Notes: generated from the sequence alone by a model not told the origin. 64,000 nucleotides of DNA from Dolichospermum compactum NIES-806 (GCF_002368115.1 NZ_AP018316.1:3050186-3114185); one strand, 5' to 3'; numbered from the stretch's first letter, positions 44,063 to 53,107 are shown. Made by a program: numbers and translations.

Positions 44063-45322
44063 TTAGGGAGTAAATTTCTTGAATGCCAGGGTAACATTAT
44101 GACCACCAAAGCCGAAAGAATTAGATAAAGCCACCTCGACTACCTGATCACGACTATTATGGGGAACATAATCTAGGTCACATTCAGGATCAAGATTTTC
44201 AATGTTGATAGTAGGGGGAATTTTATTATGAGCGATCGCCAAAATTGTCGCTACAGCTTCAATCCCACCAGAACCACCTAACAAATGTCCCGTCATGGAT
44301 TTAGTAGAACTAATTGCCACCTTATAAGCATACTCTCCCAAAGCTTTCTTAATCGCAGCGGTTTCATTTTTATCATTAGCCTCTGTACTAGTTCCATGAG
44401 CATTGATGTAACTAACCATTTCCGGTGCGATCGCCCCATCTTTTAAAGCTAATTCAATCGCTCTAGCTGCACCCAAACCACCAGGAACAGGCGCAGTCAT
44501 GTGATAAGCATCACAGGTCATCCCATAACCTACCATCTCCCCATAAATCCTAGCACCACGACTCAGAGCGTGTTCCAATTCTTCAAGAATTAAAATTCCT
44601 GCCCCCTCACCCATAACAAAACCATCCCGATCCCGATCAAAAGGACGACAAGCATGGGCTGGAGCATCATTGCGAGTTGATAAAGCGCGAGCAGCCGCAA
44701 ACCCCGCCACCGACAAAGGTGTAACCGCTGCCTCACAACCACCGCAAATCATCGCCTTGGCATACCCCCCTTGAATTTGCCGAAAAGCATCGCCGATAGA
44801 ATTAGAACCAGCAGCACAAGCCGTTACAGAACAGGAATTCGGACCTTTTGCACCCGTATGAATTGCTGTTAATCCTGCTGCCATATTGGCAATCATCATG
44901 GGAATCATGAACGGACTACAACGACTAGGACCCCGCTTAGGATCTAAGTAAATAGTTTGCTGATCTTCTAATACCTTAATCCCACCAATGCCCGAACCGA
45001 TGATCACACCAACTTGTTCAGCGTTGAGGTCATTAATCACCAAACCTGAATCTGCAACAGCTTGAATAGCTGCCGATACACCCAATTGGGCAAACCGATC
45101 CATCCGCTTGGCTTCTTTGCGTTCTAAATAACTCTCTGGATCAAAGTTCTTGACTTCACCCGCAATGCGGCAACTATGTTTAGACGCATCAAAAGCGGTG
45201 ATATAGTCAATTCCATTGCGTCCGCTTAATAATCCTTCCCAATATTCAGCAGATGTGTTACCAATAGGTGTAATCGCGCCCACACCTGTTACAACAACGC
45301 GGTTACGTTTATAGTCTGTCAT
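44063..45322 (-). CDS. fabF: 3-oxoacyl-ACP synthase II
   Basis: FabF condenses malonyl-ACP with growing acyl-ACP chains in type II fatty acid synthesis. The 419-residue protein has the KAS II catalytic triad contexts: SVTACAAGSNSIGDAF (Cys), NAHGTSTEANDKNE (His) and KSMTGHLLGGSGG (His), plus the closing NSFGFGGHN. Length is normal. ATG start at 45322. It lies 240 bp after acpP on the same strand. Confidence 0.97.
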   Translation of the reverse strand: MTDYKRNRVVVTGVGAITPIGNTSAEYWEGLLSGRNGIDYITAFDASKHSCRIAGEVKNFDPESYLERKEAKRMDRFAQLGVSAAIQAVADSGLVINDLNAEQVGVIIGSGIGGIKVLEDQQTIYLDPKRGPSRCSPFMIPMMIANMAAGLTAIHTGAKGPNSCSVTACAAGSNSIGDAFRQIQGGYAKAMICGGCEAAVTPLSVAGFAAARALSTRNDAPAHACRPFDRDRDGFVMGEGAGILILEELEHALSRGARIYGEMVGYGMTCDAYHMTAPVPGGLGAARAIELALKDGAIAPEMVSYINAHGTSTEANDKNETAAIKKALGEYAYKVAISSTKSMTGHLLGGSGGIEAVATILAIAHNKIPPTINIENLDPECDLDYVPHNSRDQVVEVALSNSFGFGGHNVTLAFKKFTP

Positions 45323-45488
45323 GATTACATTAAATATGGCGAAAAAGCAGCAGATTGGACAATAAAGAGGGCTGAGTTCCGAGTTAAGTATTCTTAGTCA
45401 AGAGTATACTGTTTGCTCAATATTACGGACTTTTAGTGCTTTTTTTTGAAGTCAAACTTATAGCTTAGACACTTAACACTCATGTACG

Positions 45489-45545
45489 GGCGGGTTTATC
45501 CAGTTAATTAATATACTCCTAAAGTATTCATTTAAACCCGCCAAT
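45489..45545. terminator. Inverted repeat downstream of acpP
   Basis: GGCGGGTTTA (45489-45498) pairs with TAAACCCGCC (45536-45545) across a 37-nt AT-rich loop, 18 bp after the acpP stop. It may be an attenuator or terminator between acpP and fabF, or a processing site; there is no T run. Confidence 0.5.
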
Positions 45546-45562
45546 ACTGAATTAAGACTTGT

Positions 45563-45817
45563 CTATGCAGATTTAGGAGCGTTATTATTTATATACTCTA
45601 TAACGTCTTTAACAGTGAGAATTTTTTCAGCCGCTTCATCAGGAATTTCGATATCAAATTCTTCTTCCAAAGCCATTACCAATTCAACTGTATCTAGGGA
45701 ATCAGCCCCTAAATCATCAACAAAACTGGCTTCTTCTGTAACCTTAGCCTCATCCTCTACACTCAGTTGCTCAACGATAATTTTTTTAACCTTATCAAAA
45801 GTTGCTGCTTGGCTCAT
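45563..45817 (-). CDS. acpP: Acyl carrier protein
   Basis: The 84-residue acidic protein has the phosphopantetheine attachment motif DLGADSLDTVELVMALEEEF, with Ser in DSL as the modified residue. It carries acyl chains during fatty acid synthesis. ATG start at 45817 with AAGGAC upstream. It is upstream of fabF, which uses it. Confidence 0.97.
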   Translation of the reverse strand: MSQAATFDKVKKIIVEQLSVEDEAKVTEEASFVDDLGADSLDTVELVMALEEEFDIEIPDEAAEKILTVKDVIEYINNNAPKSA

Positions 45818-46043
45818 AAATAAAAGTCCTTAACAAGTTGCTATGATTTGCTCTAAATGAACAAAGTTTTTTTTGGGCATATACATCTTATCGGAAAGAG
45901 TGAACCTGAGTATAGGTTCTATCATTAAAACTGAGGATTGAATGTTAGGGAGATCCTGAAAATGAGACATAGAGAGTTTAATAACCCAATTAACTGCCAA
46001 TAAATGCCCATCACATCTAAAACATTAAACCTAATATAATTCT

Positions 46044-46949
46044 ATGCTATCTAAACCGCTAAAATACGCTTACTATCCTGGCTGTGTAGCTCAAGGGGCT
46101 TGTCGGGAACTGTACCTATCCACCCAATCTCTCACCCAAGCCTTGGGAATTGAACTGGTTGAACTAAAAAAAGCCTCTTGCTGTGGTTCAGGGACATTTA
46201 AAGAAGATTCTCAACTATTAGAAGACACAGTTAACGCCAGAAATATCGCCTTAGCAGAATCATTAGATCTCCCGTTACTCACCCATTGCAGCACTTGCCA
46301 GGGTGTAATCGGTCATGTTGATGAACGGTTAAAAGAATGCCAATCAACAAATCCCGACTATCTCCACAAAGTTAATGGTTTATTAGAAAAAGAAGGCTGT
46401 TCACCCTATCGGGGGAGTACAGAAGTTAAACATCTTCTTTATGCTTTAGTCGCAGATTATGGTTTAGAAGAAATTACCCAGCGAGTCACCAAAAAATTAA
46501 GTGGATTAAAATGTGCAGCTTTCTATGGTTGTTATCTACTCCGCGCTCAAAAATCCATGCCCTATGATGATCCTTTTCAACCCGAAGCAATGGAAAATGT
46601 ATTTCGGGCTGTAGGGGCTACACCTGTATATTATCGTGGCAGAACTCAATGCTGTGGTTGGCCTTTATCCAGCTACGCGACAACCGAATCTTTCCAAATG
46701 GCCGGAAATCATATTCAAGAAGCTTTAGCGAATGGGGCTGATTGTATTGTCACACCATGTCCGCTGTGTCATTTGAATTTAGATTCTCGTCAACCAGAAG
46801 TAGAAAAGGTAATTGGTCAAAAATTAGGTTTACCAATCTTACACCTACCCCAATTGATTGCTTTGGCTTTAGGTGTCAGTCCCAAAGAATTGGGTTTAGA
46901 GAGACATATTGTGTCTACAAAACCCATTTTAGAAAAACTAGGATTCTGA
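46044..46949 (+). CDS. HdrB-like CCG-domain iron-sulfur protein
   Basis: The 301-residue protein has two CCG domains: CCGSGTFKE near residue 47 with CSTCQG, and CCGWPLSS near 207 with CPLCHLN. This is the arrangement of heterodisulfide reductase subunit B and of the SdhE-type succinate dehydrogenase anchor. Cyanobacterial homologues are annotated both ways; a role as a quinone- or disulfide-linked subunit of succinate dehydrogenase is the better guess, since methanogen cofactors are absent. ATG start at 46044. The gene once converged on def; a transposon now lies between them. Confidence 0.85.
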   Translation: MLSKPLKYAYYPGCVAQGACRELYLSTQSLTQALGIELVELKKASCCGSGTFKEDSQLLEDTVNARNIALAESLDLPLLTHCSTCQGVIGHVDERLKECQSTNPDYLHKVNGLLEKEGCSPYRGSTEVKHLLYALVADYGLEEITQRVTKKLSGLKCAAFYGCYLLRAQKSMPYDDPFQPEAMENVFRAVGATPVYYRGRTQCCGWPLSSYATTESFQMAGNHIQEALANGADCIVTPCPLCHLNLDSRQPEVEKVIGQKLGLPILHLPQLIALALGVSPKELGLERHIVSTKPILEKLGF

Positions 46950-46981
46950 TGAAATTGTGGGAAGGGAATAATATTTTTCTT

Positions 46982-47114
46982 CCCATTACCCATTACCCAT
47001 TACCCATTACCCATTACCCATTACCCATTACCCATTACCCATTACCCATTACCCATTACCCATTACCCATTACCCATTACCCATTACCCATTACCCATTA
47101 CCCATTACCTATTA
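46982..47114. repeat. Long heptamer array, CCCATTA x18 plus one variant
   Basis: Eighteen perfect copies of CCCATTA (46982-47107) are followed by one CCTATTA. The series would continue as CCAATTA beyond the transposon, at 55171 onward. It is the longest tandem array in the window and lies just after the HdrB-like gene. Confidence 0.97.
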
Positions 47115-47117
47115 CCA
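47109..47117. repeat. Left flanking direct repeat of the composite transposon
   Basis: CTATTACCA directly precedes the left IS end and is repeated exactly at 55166-55174, directly after the right IS end. It is a likely target-site duplication, although part of the match could come from the heptamer array itself. Confidence 0.65.
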
Positions 47118-47258
47118 GTAAACCAAAAAGTTTTTTCCTGAAGGGAGATCGCCAAATACTGTGTAGTATAAAATACTTTTTTATTCTCGATACTCTAATC
47201 AGCAGACATAGTATAGATAATAATTACTTATGATTAGCTGGTTAATAATTTCTTGACG

Positions 47259-48544
47259 CTAACCGGATGGAATATAAATGCTTTCAACGACTTGATATTT
47301 CCTCTGTAGGGCTTGAGATAAAAAGGCTAACATCTGTTTGAGTGTAAAAAGTGTGCGATAAATTAATCTACTACCTTTCCTTTTACGACTGATTTTGAGC
47401 CATAGTAGATTCACCCAGATGTTAATTAGAAGAAAGGATATTCCAATGAATAGTAATCTCAAGACTGGATTTTTGTTATTCGTCTTAATTCGACAAATAT
47501 TTTTCAGACGATAACTAGTTTCAATGCCAAATCTTTTTCGATAATCTTGATAGATGTAATTTAAATTTGTTTTTACCTTATAAGCAACATAAACAAAATA
47601 TTGAACTCCATGCTTTTTATGCTTTCCCTTTCTATATTTACAGACAACCCATAAATCAAATGTGACGAAATCATCTTTATCTCTTGTAATGGTATAGGTA
47701 GTTTTATAACTTTTTTTACCCTTGAGGAATTGTTTGATTCCTCCTTTTTTTCCAGTCTTGATAGCAGGCATAAGAAAGGGAATATCTAATGCCTGTAACC
47801 ATGTAATTACAGGAGTATTAAAAAATCCCCTATCCAAATAGAGTTTTTTTACATTTATTTTTAGGGATTCAAGTTCTGCTAATAAATAAGTAATTAAAGC
47901 CACACTAGTATTTAATTGGCGAACACCTCTTATTGCTAGAGTTACACGCTTATTATTACTAATAACATATAAAGTGGCATAGGCATAAAATGGTAACCGC
48001 TCAATAATCCGGGGTAAATCCTTCCATGACAAGCCTCAAATGGCGTAAAATCGTCCCCGAATGGGTAGTCCGCCCCCATTTATTGAGCGGATACATAAAA
48101 TGAATTAGTACCAGATTTAGCTTCACTTCGATATATGTAGGGTAATTCTGACGATGTTGGTTGACCATAATAACAAATTAAATTTAAATCAATCGCTATT
48201 TTTAAACACCGTTTTTTTAATCCTAAAGGAATTCGACTTTTTAATGCTTGATTGATTTGCCCTTCTAATTCCTCAAAATTGTTAATTTTATTGAGATGAT
48301 ATCTAATATCATTAGCTGTCGGAATATTTTTTAACAATTTAGCAGTGTTTTCAATACTATCTCCACTGCTGGCTGCTTTAACCAGAATCTCGAATAAAGT
48401 TTGTTGGTTACAGGCTCCTTGAGTTTCAATGGAAAAATTTTCTACTAAACACTGAATAACCTCATCAAGAGTTTCTGAGTCGGTTAAAACGAGTTCTTCT
48501 GTAGACTCGCCCCGCGTGGCTTTTGTTAGAGATGAAACAGTCAA
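47259..48544 (-). pseudogene. ISH3-like transposase, split by a MITE
   Basis: The N-terminal part (48544 down to about 48103) and C-terminal part (about 47984 down to 47259) together equal the 391-residue transposase at 53788-54963. Between them lies the 102-bp MITE with its duplicated target. Each half remains an open frame; the C-terminal half borrows a start-like ATG from the MITE (MSWKDLPRI). The nuclease residues would be divided between the halves. Confidence 0.9.
47993..48094. repeat. 102-bp MITE inside the ISH3-like transposase gene
   Basis: The insertion begins GTAACCGCTCAATAA and ends TTATTGAGCGGATAC, a 15-bp terminal inverted repeat with one mismatch. It is flanked by the 8-bp direct repeat ATAAAATG (47985-47992 and 48095-48102), which occurs once at the same point of the intact copy. 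This is direct evidence for a transposition event. Confidence 0.93.
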
Positions 48545-48784
48545 TTTTTTCAGCCAATATGCTACACACTACTTTCATCATTTCATATTTTGATCCAGTG
48601 CAAATTATGATAACTATTTCTTATATATTTGGTATTCTATAGTACATGAGTATCTGTCGTATTTTGTTAGTGATGCCTGCTGCGTCTGTAGCAATAGCGT
48701 CAGCACTCCGTAAAAATCACTCTTTGGGAAAAACTTTTTGGTTTACTGATGATTGCAGTAAGCTTTCCTGTCAATGCGTAAGTC

Positions 48785-49348
48785 CTAACTATCCTCCTTA
48801 ATTTCATGAATACAGTACTTTTCTAGTGAATAAGACTCACGATTTACAATAATAGGTTCATCGGTAGGCTTACCTAACCATTCATTTGTGTAATCCAAAA
48901 TTTTGGCTAGGCTTTGTTGACGGCTATCTTCTATTGCTCTTTTACCAGCTTCAAATAATTCTTCACTATTCCATACATCAAAAACAATTGTACGTTTGAT
49001 AGAATTATTACCATAAAAGTAATTTACTTTTACAAAAATGCTAAAATACTTAGAGTCCATGTTTTCATTATTCTCCTTTGTTTCTATTATATTCCATGAC
49101 TGTATATCCCATGACTGAACATCAAAATTAGGAGCATCTAAAACCTCTTTAGAAAAACAGTTTAATTTTTTCATCTCGTTAACATTATTTTCTTTCCATG
49201 CTTTTAAATATTTATTGGCACTTCTTTCGGGTGTATCTGCAAGAAAAACTTTAAATAAACTAAACCCTATTATTCCAACTAAACACAGAAAAAAAATACC
49301 TAATGTAATTTGAATTTTTGAGAATTTATAATTATCTAAGAACTTCAT
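48785..49348 (-). CDS. Membrane-anchored hypothetical protein (NTF2-like guess)
   Basis: The 187-residue protein has one N-terminal membrane helix (about 14-34, TLGIFFLCLVGIIGFSLF) and an exported domain beginning TPERSANKYLKAWKENNVNEMKKL. That opening, a small alpha-plus-beta domain with a Trp-rich middle, recalls NTF2-like or DUF4878-like lipoprotein domains; the similarity is weak. No lipobox. ATG start at 49348 with AGGAGG-like GGAGGTTAAAA upstream. It is transposon cargo. Confidence 0.6.
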   Translation of the reverse strand: MKFLDNYKFSKIQITLGIFFLCLVGIIGFSLFKVFLADTPERSANKYLKAWKENNVNEMKKLNCFSKEVLDAPNFDVQSWDIQSWNIIETKENNENMDSKYFSIFVKVNYFYGNNSIKRTIVFDVWNSEELFEAGKRAIEDSRQQSLAKILDYTNEWLGKPTDEPIIVNRESYSLEKYCIHEIKEDS

Positions 49349-49724
49349 TTTTAACCTCCTGAAACAATACGCTAATATAATTCAGCAATTAACATCTCGA
49401 TTAATTTTCAGGGGTAGGTACTACCCCCTATCGCTTTTTATAACAGAAATTAAGCTGATTTTGAACAGCAATTCTCATTTTGAAACGAGTTTCCGCCATT
49501 TCAGCAAACCCCGAATTTGTTAAGAATTGTAAAACCCTATGAATGTAAGGGTTTAAATGTCATGCCTTAAAATGAGAATTGCTGCTAGACCGGGGCGCAC
49601 CTATCCATCTGGTTAGTTGTTTAGAACACGCTTCCGTTGCTACTACCAGCCGCTATTTACACGCTAAACCATCAGATTGTAGTAGTTTATATTTAGGTTG
49701 ATTAATTGGTAATGGTTTGGGAAG
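49349..49724. other. Intergenic region in transposon cargo with a MITE-like element
   Basis: No gene. The block 49466-49584 has 16-bp inverted ends (see next entry). The remainder shows no structure that I can name. Confidence 0.5.
49466..49584. repeat. 119-bp element with 16-bp inverted ends
   Basis: CAGCAATTCTCATTTT at 49466-49481 is matched by AAAATGAGAATTGCTG at 49569-49584, a perfect 16-bp inverted repeat. Inside is a short palindromic pair CCCTATGAATGTAAGGG. It may be a MITE; I see no target duplication. Confidence 0.7.
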
Positions 49725-49766
49725 ATGAAAAAAGTGCCTAACCTATTACACCATTTTAATACGATT

Positions 49767-50738
49767 ATGTCAGAATTTGTTTACTTAGTAAGAAGCGGCG
49801 ACACTACTAGATATAAAATTGGAATGAGTGATAATCTTGCTCGTCGTTTACAACAGCTAAACGGTAAACAATCTCCTTATGAAGTTTTCGTAGTCTCCAG
49901 TATAGAAGTCATTAACGCTCTACCAATAGAAAAAACACTACATCATAAATATAAAGACTATAGACGTAAGGGAGAGTGGTTTGAACTAACTGATGAACAA
50001 GTAGAAAATGTTATACAAGACATGAATTTTCTTCAATTTAATGAGCAAATTTTATATAAAACTGATTATAGCGATACGCCTATCAAACTAGCAGACGTAG
50101 ACCTAATAGAAAACAAGTTAGAGGTAGACTTAAAAGAAGAAAATAACAAAGATAATTTATTTTTAGATAAATTATCTTTAAATAAGGGGTTTAAATTAGT
50201 TCAACTTGCTTTACTTAAAGGTTTTATCAGGGTAAATGACTTTTTAGATTTTGGAATTAAATTTTTCCTTGAAGACGATTATGAATTGGCACTTATATGT
50301 TTTGACGTAATAATTGCGTATAAAACTGACAAGATAGGAGTTGCTTATTTCTGGAAAGCAGAAACTCTTTTTCGTAAACTGAAGATACAGTCAAGAAAAG
50401 AATCTAATGATCAATGTGATACTGATAGTGAGTATCAACAAGACATAAAACTTATTCAAGATTGTTATATAAACGCATTAGCCATATTTGACTATATTTC
50501 GTCTACTATACCCAGTCTCAAAAATTGGTTGAACTTAGCTCGTCTTTATCATGCTTATTCTTTATTTCTTACTGATTACATGGACGACTCTTCAGGTCTA
50601 TTTTCTGATGCAATATATATATACAACAAATTGAATTGTATAAACACTCGTAACATTGTTGTGCGTGACGCAAATACAAGAACTGAAAACGCGGAATATA
50701 ATGCTACCCAAATATATTATCCTGATATAGAAGATTAA
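49767..50738 (+). CDS. GIY-YIG (T5orf172/Mug113) domain protein
   Basis: From the ATG at 49767 (MSEFVYLVRSGDTTRYKIGM) the protein is 323 residues. The first 85 residues form the T5orf172-type GIY-YIG nuclease domain (FVYLVRSG, YKIGMSDNLARRLQQLN, EKTLHHKYKDYRRKGEWFEL). The rest is a charged helical region of about 230 residues with TPR-like character (YELALICFDVIIAYKTDKIGVAYFWKAETLF). The longer start at 49725 is possible but gives residues unlike the family. Function is unknown; these domains occur in phage and mobile-element proteins. Confidence 0.75.
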   Translation: MSEFVYLVRSGDTTRYKIGMSDNLARRLQQLNGKQSPYEVFVVSSIEVINALPIEKTLHHKYKDYRRKGEWFELTDEQVENVIQDMNFLQFNEQILYKTDYSDTPIKLADVDLIENKLEVDLKEENNKDNLFLDKLSLNKGFKLVQLALLKGFIRVNDFLDFGIKFFLEDDYELALICFDVIIAYKTDKIGVAYFWKAETLFRKLKIQSRKESNDQCDTDSEYQQDIKLIQDCYINALAIFDYISSTIPSLKNWLNLARLYHAYSLFLTDYMDDSSGLFSDAIYIYNKLNCINTRNIVVRDANTRTENAEYNATQIYYPDIED

Positions 50739-50809
50739 TTTCAATCACAACTTGTACCATCGTTGTCTCTATTAACAACCTGACAAAGTTTTTGTCCACC
50801 AAGTCACTG

Positions 50810-51116
50810 GACAAAGTAAAATTGTCAAGTATGGAACTGGACAAACCAAGATGGACAGTCAAGACACAGAACTGATTAAAATCGCCACTCTACAAGGAAG
50901 ATACGGTTTAGAGTCACGTCAAGCGGTATATGACAGAATCAACGGACTGGACATAAAACCAGTAGAACGGGGTAAAATATCCCCACAGCAGTTAGACCTA
51001 CTGGACAAACTAGACAAGCATATCAGGGAAGGGGGAGCGATCGCTAATTTCCCTATTCACCCTGAAGTAGAAGTACCAGCGCTGGAAAAACTGGACAATC
51101 AACTAGACATACTGGA
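50810..51116. repeat. Recurrent CTGGACA words across promoter and gene
   Basis: CTGGACA occurs at about 50812, 50838, 50947, 51000, 51090 and 51108, and TGGACAG at about 50853, with CTAGACA variants between some of them. The first copies precede the ATG. They could be binding sites for the gene's own product, or a by-product of repeated Leu-Asp codons in the later copies. Confidence 0.5.
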
Positions 51117-51429
51117 CAACCAACTAGACAACAGCGAAAACCTTACCGCTATTACTGTTATGGCTGGTTTAGTTGAGAAAATGATGGGGTATATCGGGAA
51201 TCAGCGAACTGCTTGCAGCAGCGCTTCGCTATCGCATCTAGCAGAATATGAGGAATTAGAAAAAGCAGTTACTCATCAGTGGATATTGAGTACAGCTAAG
51301 GTAAAAGAATTAATTGGTGTTACCCCAAGGGTAGGTAAGGATGAAATGACCTTTGTATGGGGTAGCTTTACCTTCACCAAAGCAGGGAAGCTGGGTAATC
51401 AGATGGGATGGTTGGTTAGTAAAAGTTAG
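50851..51429 (+). CDS. Hypothetical HTH / coiled-coil protein of mobile-element type
   Basis: The 192-residue protein starts with a possible HTH (IATLQGRYGLESRQAVYDRINGLDIKPV), has a leucine-rich linker (LDLLDKLDKHI, then LEKLDNQLDILDNQLDN), and ends in a domain with MTFVWGSFTFTKAGKLG. It suggests a DNA-binding oligomer, perhaps a plasmid or phage regulator. A 33-bp dispersed repeat is inserted in frame and encodes RTACSSASLSHL. The word CTGGACA recurs in its promoter and coding region. ATG start at 50851. Confidence 0.6.
   Translation: MDSQDTELIKIATLQGRYGLESRQAVYDRINGLDIKPVERGKISPQQLDLLDKLDKHIREGGAIANFPIHPEVEVPALEKLDNQLDILDNQLDNSENLTAITVMAGLVEKMMGYIGNQRTACSSASLSHLAEYEELEKAVTHQWILSTAKVKELIGVTPRVGKDEMTFVWGSFTFTKAGKLGNQMGWLVSKS
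51203..51235. repeat. 33-bp dispersed repeat inside a coding sequence
   Basis: Exact reverse complement of 37878-37910. It supplies 11 codons of the hypothetical protein at 50851-51429 without breaking the frame. Confidence 0.9.
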
Positions 51430-51611
51430 TTTTCAAACTCAAAAACTATTCGGAAACATTACTTTAATTTCTTTGCAATATTACACTAATCTTGATTCAA
51501 TTCCACCTGTGTTTATTCTGGTTAAAACTTGGTAGCATTTAAACACAAAAAATACTGTTATACTAAACAGCTAGGGGTTAATGTATAAATATTGTCAATT
51601 TATCTTCTCTA

Positions 51612-52172
51612 ATGGGTAAAAATTTTAATACTGTACCAGAGGTTAACTGCTGGAGAAACTTTACACTTGATGGTAACATATTTGACTTATCACATCTTAA
51701 TTCGCATTCAGTTACATATTTAGATGTGGATAAACAAAAAGAATACACTTTTTTAATAACTTATAGTTCACACTGTTTTACAAGTAAAATACCTGATGTA
51801 ATTTCTAATCAAGAATTACAGTCAATATATAAGACACCAACTGAATCAAGGCTTTTTAGTATTGAAAGATATCATCTTTCAAAGCATCTACCCAACATTA
51901 TTAAAACACTAGGTGAGAAAACAACACTAACTTTTCATGCTGGTTATAAAAATTATGCAACATTTAAAGTTTTAGATTCCAATGGTTACGAAGTTAATTA
52001 TTTTATTCCTTTTTCAGCCTTTAGAGAGAAGAAAAAACTTAGGTTACACATAACAAGTGCTTATCCTAAGCTAGATTTAGGAAAAACACAAAAAGTAAAT
52101 TTTTTTGCTATAGCTAACAATCTATTAACTGGCAAGAAACTACCACAGCCACATATAACAAAGACCCCTTAA
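51612..52172 (+). CDS. Hypothetical protein, transposon cargo
   Basis: The 186-residue protein has no membrane span or signal peptide. It contains a DVDKQKEYTFLITYSSHCF strand region and ends basic (FREKKKLRLHITSAYPKLDL, then TGKKLPQPH). The layout, HFSK/KSLHL-like segments followed by FIPFSAFREKK, does not match any family that I recognise. ATG start at 51612. A terminator hairpin follows directly, so it is a real transcription unit. Confidence 0.55.
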   Translation: MGKNFNTVPEVNCWRNFTLDGNIFDLSHLNSHSVTYLDVDKQKEYTFLITYSSHCFTSKIPDVISNQELQSIYKTPTESRLFSIERYHLSKHLPNIIKTLGEKTTLTFHAGYKNYATFKVLDSNGYEVNYFIPFSAFREKKKLRLHITSAYPKLDLGKTQKVNFFAIANNLLTGKKLPQPHITKTP

Positions 52173-52200
52173 GGAGTCTTCGCCAAAAAATATTTTTTTG
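52163..52200 (+). terminator. Hairpin at the end of the 186-aa gene
   Basis: AAGACCCC-TT-AAGGAGTCTT forms a stem with one mismatch, overlapping the stop codon region, and is followed at 52192 by ATTTTTTTGG. It could act as a terminator. Confidence 0.55.
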
Positions 52201-52419
52201 GTATTCAGAACGTCTTTACCGGGATTGCCACGACCATACAGGTAACGGGATGTCGTGCATTAAGCACGTCTGCTGCATCCTTTTCTTACAACTATAGTAT
52301 AGAAGTTATTGTTAGCTTAGTCAAGATCCAAAAGTTAAAGCTCAATTTACCCTTCCCACAACCTATTAGTTATTTTAAACCGTGCATAAAAATATGCTTA
52401 TATATACAATTAATCATAT

Positions 52420-52608
52420 CTAATCATGTTTAGTTTGCACCCGTATTGATTCAGGAGTAGAGAGGTCGTTAAATGAGCGTTTAACAACTTGACCCACAGG
52501 TGACAGCATTGATAACGCCGAAACAGCGCCTAATACCTGCTCATCACTCACTTCTAAATACCTTTGCAACTGTTCTAAATTCCTATGCCCGTGCCTGTTG
52601 ATTTTCAT
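52420..52608 (-). pseudogene. C-terminal fragment of a tyrosine recombinase
   Basis: The 62 residues INRHGHRNLEQLQRYLEVSDEQVLGAVSAL resemble the end of phage-type integrases, where a GH..(L/I)..TQ.YL(E/H)V segment holds the catalytic His and Tyr (QRYLEV). The preceding catalytic core (R...HxxR) is absent and the DNA beyond the ATG at 52608 shows no continuation. I read it as the stump of an integrase gene. Its position in the cargo suggests the cargo came from a phage, plasmid or genomic island. Confidence 0.55.
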
Positions 52609-52774
52609 AAGTCACTATAGACCCTTGTGATCTACAGCTTACAACTACAGGGGACGGGTTAGCAGGTTTATTTCATTATCCTTACTCGCATCTCCTATGT
52701 AGTATTTTTACAACTTGTTATACTACATTAAATTTCAGCATCAAAATATACCCAAAATCTTATGATTTCTTAGG

Positions 52775-53107
52775 GTGTGGCGTGGGAAAATTCGCCACCG
52801 CCGCGTCCTAGTTTTGCCCCAATTTTGTCCGACAGCGATCGCCTCAAATCCCCCTACAATAACTGCTTTGGTAAAGTTACAAGGCAATGCGATCGCTGTA
52901 TTTTCCCGCCTACCTACAGTAAAGGTTTCAGCTTATCTTGCCCCTGGTGACAGCTTCGCTATATCTACCCCAATGAATGGAGATCCACGAAAACCAGAAA
53001 TTGCAGCAGCCCAATCATACTTTGCAATCAAAACCCGTGAAGCTGAAGTTGTCAAAGGTCATGCTATGCCATCCCTAGAATATATTCGGCTGTGCCACCG
53101 CCGATAG
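52775..53107 (+). CDS. Hypothetical protein, doubtful
   Basis: A 110-residue frame opens with GTG and contains LVKLQGNAIAVFSRLPTVKVSAYLAPGDSF and FAIKTREAEVVKGHAMPSLEYIR. Codon use and two HIP1 sites look coding, but no family is recognised. It overlaps the minus-strand frame at 53064-53288 by 44 bp, and neither has a good ribosome-binding site. It may be part of a decayed gene. Confidence 0.35.
   Translation: MWRGKIRHRRVLVLPQFCPTAIASNPPTITALVKLQGNAIAVFSRLPTVKVSAYLAPGDSFAISTPMNGDPRKPEIAAAQSYFAIKTREAEVVKGHAMPSLEYIRLCHRR

Larger units (their letters stand above)
47118..48746 (-). mobile_element. ISH3-like insertion sequence, left copy (interrupted)
   Basis: The element is bounded by GTAAACCAAAAAGTTTTT and its inverse. 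It is 1,629 bp long, that is the 1,519 bp of the right copy plus 110 bp from a MITE insertion and its target duplication. Outside that insertion I saw only one base difference from the right copy (G versus A in a GCTGC(G/A)TCTG context near 48684). The transposase frame is broken, so this copy depends on the other for movement. Confidence 0.88.

Noticed and set aside
46982..47114. Repeated array considered as a CRISPR
   Set aside because: The unit is 7 bp and there are no spacers. The same holds for all other heptamer arrays in the window.
46742..47233. Open frame running through the CCCATTA array (PITHYPL repeats)
   Set aside because: It overlaps the HdrB-like gene in another phase and owes its length to the repeat lacking stops.
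52201..52310. Possible structured RNA or transposon end after the 186-aa gene
   Set aside because: Only one short palindrome (GTGCATTAAGCAC) is visible, which is too little to support a call.
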